The notes under the pieces: model-generated
Database searches by the model: none
What the model was told of the DNA's origin: nothing
The model's input: the letters and a program-made list of their open reading frames with translations, nothing else
Shown here: positions 63,339-64,000 of the stretch, piece after piece
Layout: the number at the start of each line of letters is the position of its first letter
Position numbering within the stretch: position 1 is the first letter of the stretch
Position numbers and translations under genes: made by a program
Source of the DNA: Sipunculus nudus
Lineage: Eukaryota; Annelida; Sipuncula; Golfingiida; Sipunculidae
Assembly: GCA_026874595.1 (NCBI GenBank)
Contig: JAPPUL010000078.1
Coordinates: forward strand, 1 to 64,000
DNA: 64,000 bases
Reading direction: 5' to 3'

Positions 63339-64000
63339 TTATGCCTCAAGACCATTTTCTACTGCCTTTGAATATATAACTTCATATGCACTTAATGTCG
63401 GGGATGGATGGATATAATAGCTTTTTAATAGGCTAAAATAACGTGATGCCATTGCATAATCATTCTTACACTCATATATTGTTGCAACTAGATAACAATA
63501 TGAAAAATAAATCCGTCTTCTTAGTATATCGTTATTTTTGTATTTTTGGCTAAGCTTTAAAAGCTTTTTGGAATATACTAATGCTATATTATAAAGCCCA
63601 GAATCTCGAAGCAAATATACTAGTATAAAAAGTATATTTTCATAATCCTCTTTATAACGATTATTCTCATAATATAAATCTTGCTTTAAAGCGCTTCTTG
63701 GAGTGCTTCTTGGAGTGCTTCTTAAAAAGACTATATATAAAAGCTTATTTACTAAACGTCGCTTTAAAAAAGCATAAAAGCCAAAACTACCAAAAAAGGA
63801 TACCAGGCTAAGAAGTAATTTGCACGCCTTAGAATACATTTTCTCTTTAATGTATATATCAAGTAGCTGCTTTTGCGTTATGTACTTTATATGCTCTTTT
63901 TGACGCTCTTCTAAAGACTTCTCTAAATGGTATATTGCCTCTTTATTAAAAGATATTGACTTATAAAGAAATCCAAGCCGCCTGTTTGTGTCTAAATACT
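63339..64000 (-). CDS. TPR-like protein, cut by right window edge
   Basis: The frame is open from the stop at 63339 to the right edge (about 220 codons), with the start outside. An ATG at 63839 is internal, because coding continues upstream without a stop as helical repeat sequence (RRLGFLYKSISFNKEAIYHL). Pairs of helices of TPR type are seen there and at the end (LRDSGLYNIALVYSKKLLKL, CKNDYAMASRYFSLLKSYY). A tandem TPRS unit lies in the middle (near 63690-63720). Likely a protein-binding scaffold; function unknown. Confidence 0.65.
   Translation of the reverse strand, partial: YLDTNRRLGFLYKSISFNKEAIYHLEKSLEERQKEHIKYITQKQLLDIYIKEKMYSKACKLLLSLVSFFGSFGFYAFLKRRLVNKLLYIVFLRSTPRSTPRSALKQDLYYENNRYKEDYENILFILVYLLRDSGLYNIALVYSKKLLKLSQKYKNNDILRRRIYFSYCYLVATIYECKNDYAMASRYFSLLKSYYIHPSPTLSAYEVIYSKAVENGLEA

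Overview
This 64 kb window is an AT-rich (roughly one-third G+C by eye) bacterial chromosome segment, most likely from a spirochaete. The best evidence is the flagellin at 48773-49771, whose N-terminus (MIINHNMSA) and GDDASGLAVSEKMRSQIRG core match the FlaB core flagellins of Spirochaetota. A MurA with Asp in place of the catalytic Cys (as in Borrelia), GerMN-domain and GLUG-repeat surface proteins, and many small lipoproteins fit. There is no rRNA, so I do not assign a genus.

Layout. 1-5588 (minus): a type I-B CRISPR operon, cas6-cas8b-cas7-cas5-cas3, running off the left edge. 6217-12392 (plus): a lipoprotein gene, then a type II-C module with a tracrRNA on the minus strand divergent from cas9, followed by cas1 and cas2. 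12681-18458: one CRISPR array of 88 repeats (36 bp) and 87 spacers (30 bp), with exact 66-bp periodicity overall. 18459-19803: two small genes flanked by 32-bp direct repeats, then four more repeats of the same array, whose last repeat joins directly to a truncated hsdM (19804-20170). 20227-23367: a single-chain type IIG restriction-modification enzyme. The first 23 kb is therefore a defence island.

23.6-31.4 kb: thiol peroxidase, a poorly coding kilobase, a small zinc-finger protein, five tRNA genes (Pro, Arg, His, Arg, Lys, in transcription order), methionine aminopeptidase, a large repeat lipoprotein, a phosphohexomutase, and a DNA methyltransferase whose HNH endonuclease partner is broken by an in-frame stop.

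32-64 kb: mostly housekeeping. RdgB; an SPFH-like protein; an SpsF-like cytidylyltransferase whose 3' end lies in a perfect 231-bp tandem duplication; QueG, MurA, PabC/PabB, TsaE/TsaB, a stand-alone IMP-cyclohydrolase half of PurH, RecN, FlaB, FolP, AMMECR1, KorB/KorA, a beta-lactamase-family protein, a cytochrome c lipoprotein, RsmA, a LIM/DA1-like protein lacking the protease motif, and a GAF-PtsI (PtsP). PabB, PabC and FolP together indicate folate synthesis. KorAB indicates ferredoxin-linked 2-oxoacid oxidation. A TPR-type gene runs off the right edge.

The most noteworthy points are the architecture of the II-C locus (divergent tracrRNA, very large array, overlapping and variant spacers, block duplications, a 1,072-bp insertion and fusion to an hsdM stub), the decayed HNH endonuclease beside an intact methyltransferase, the 231-bp tandem duplication, and the DA1-like protein without its active site. 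Short tandem duplications are unusually frequent throughout.
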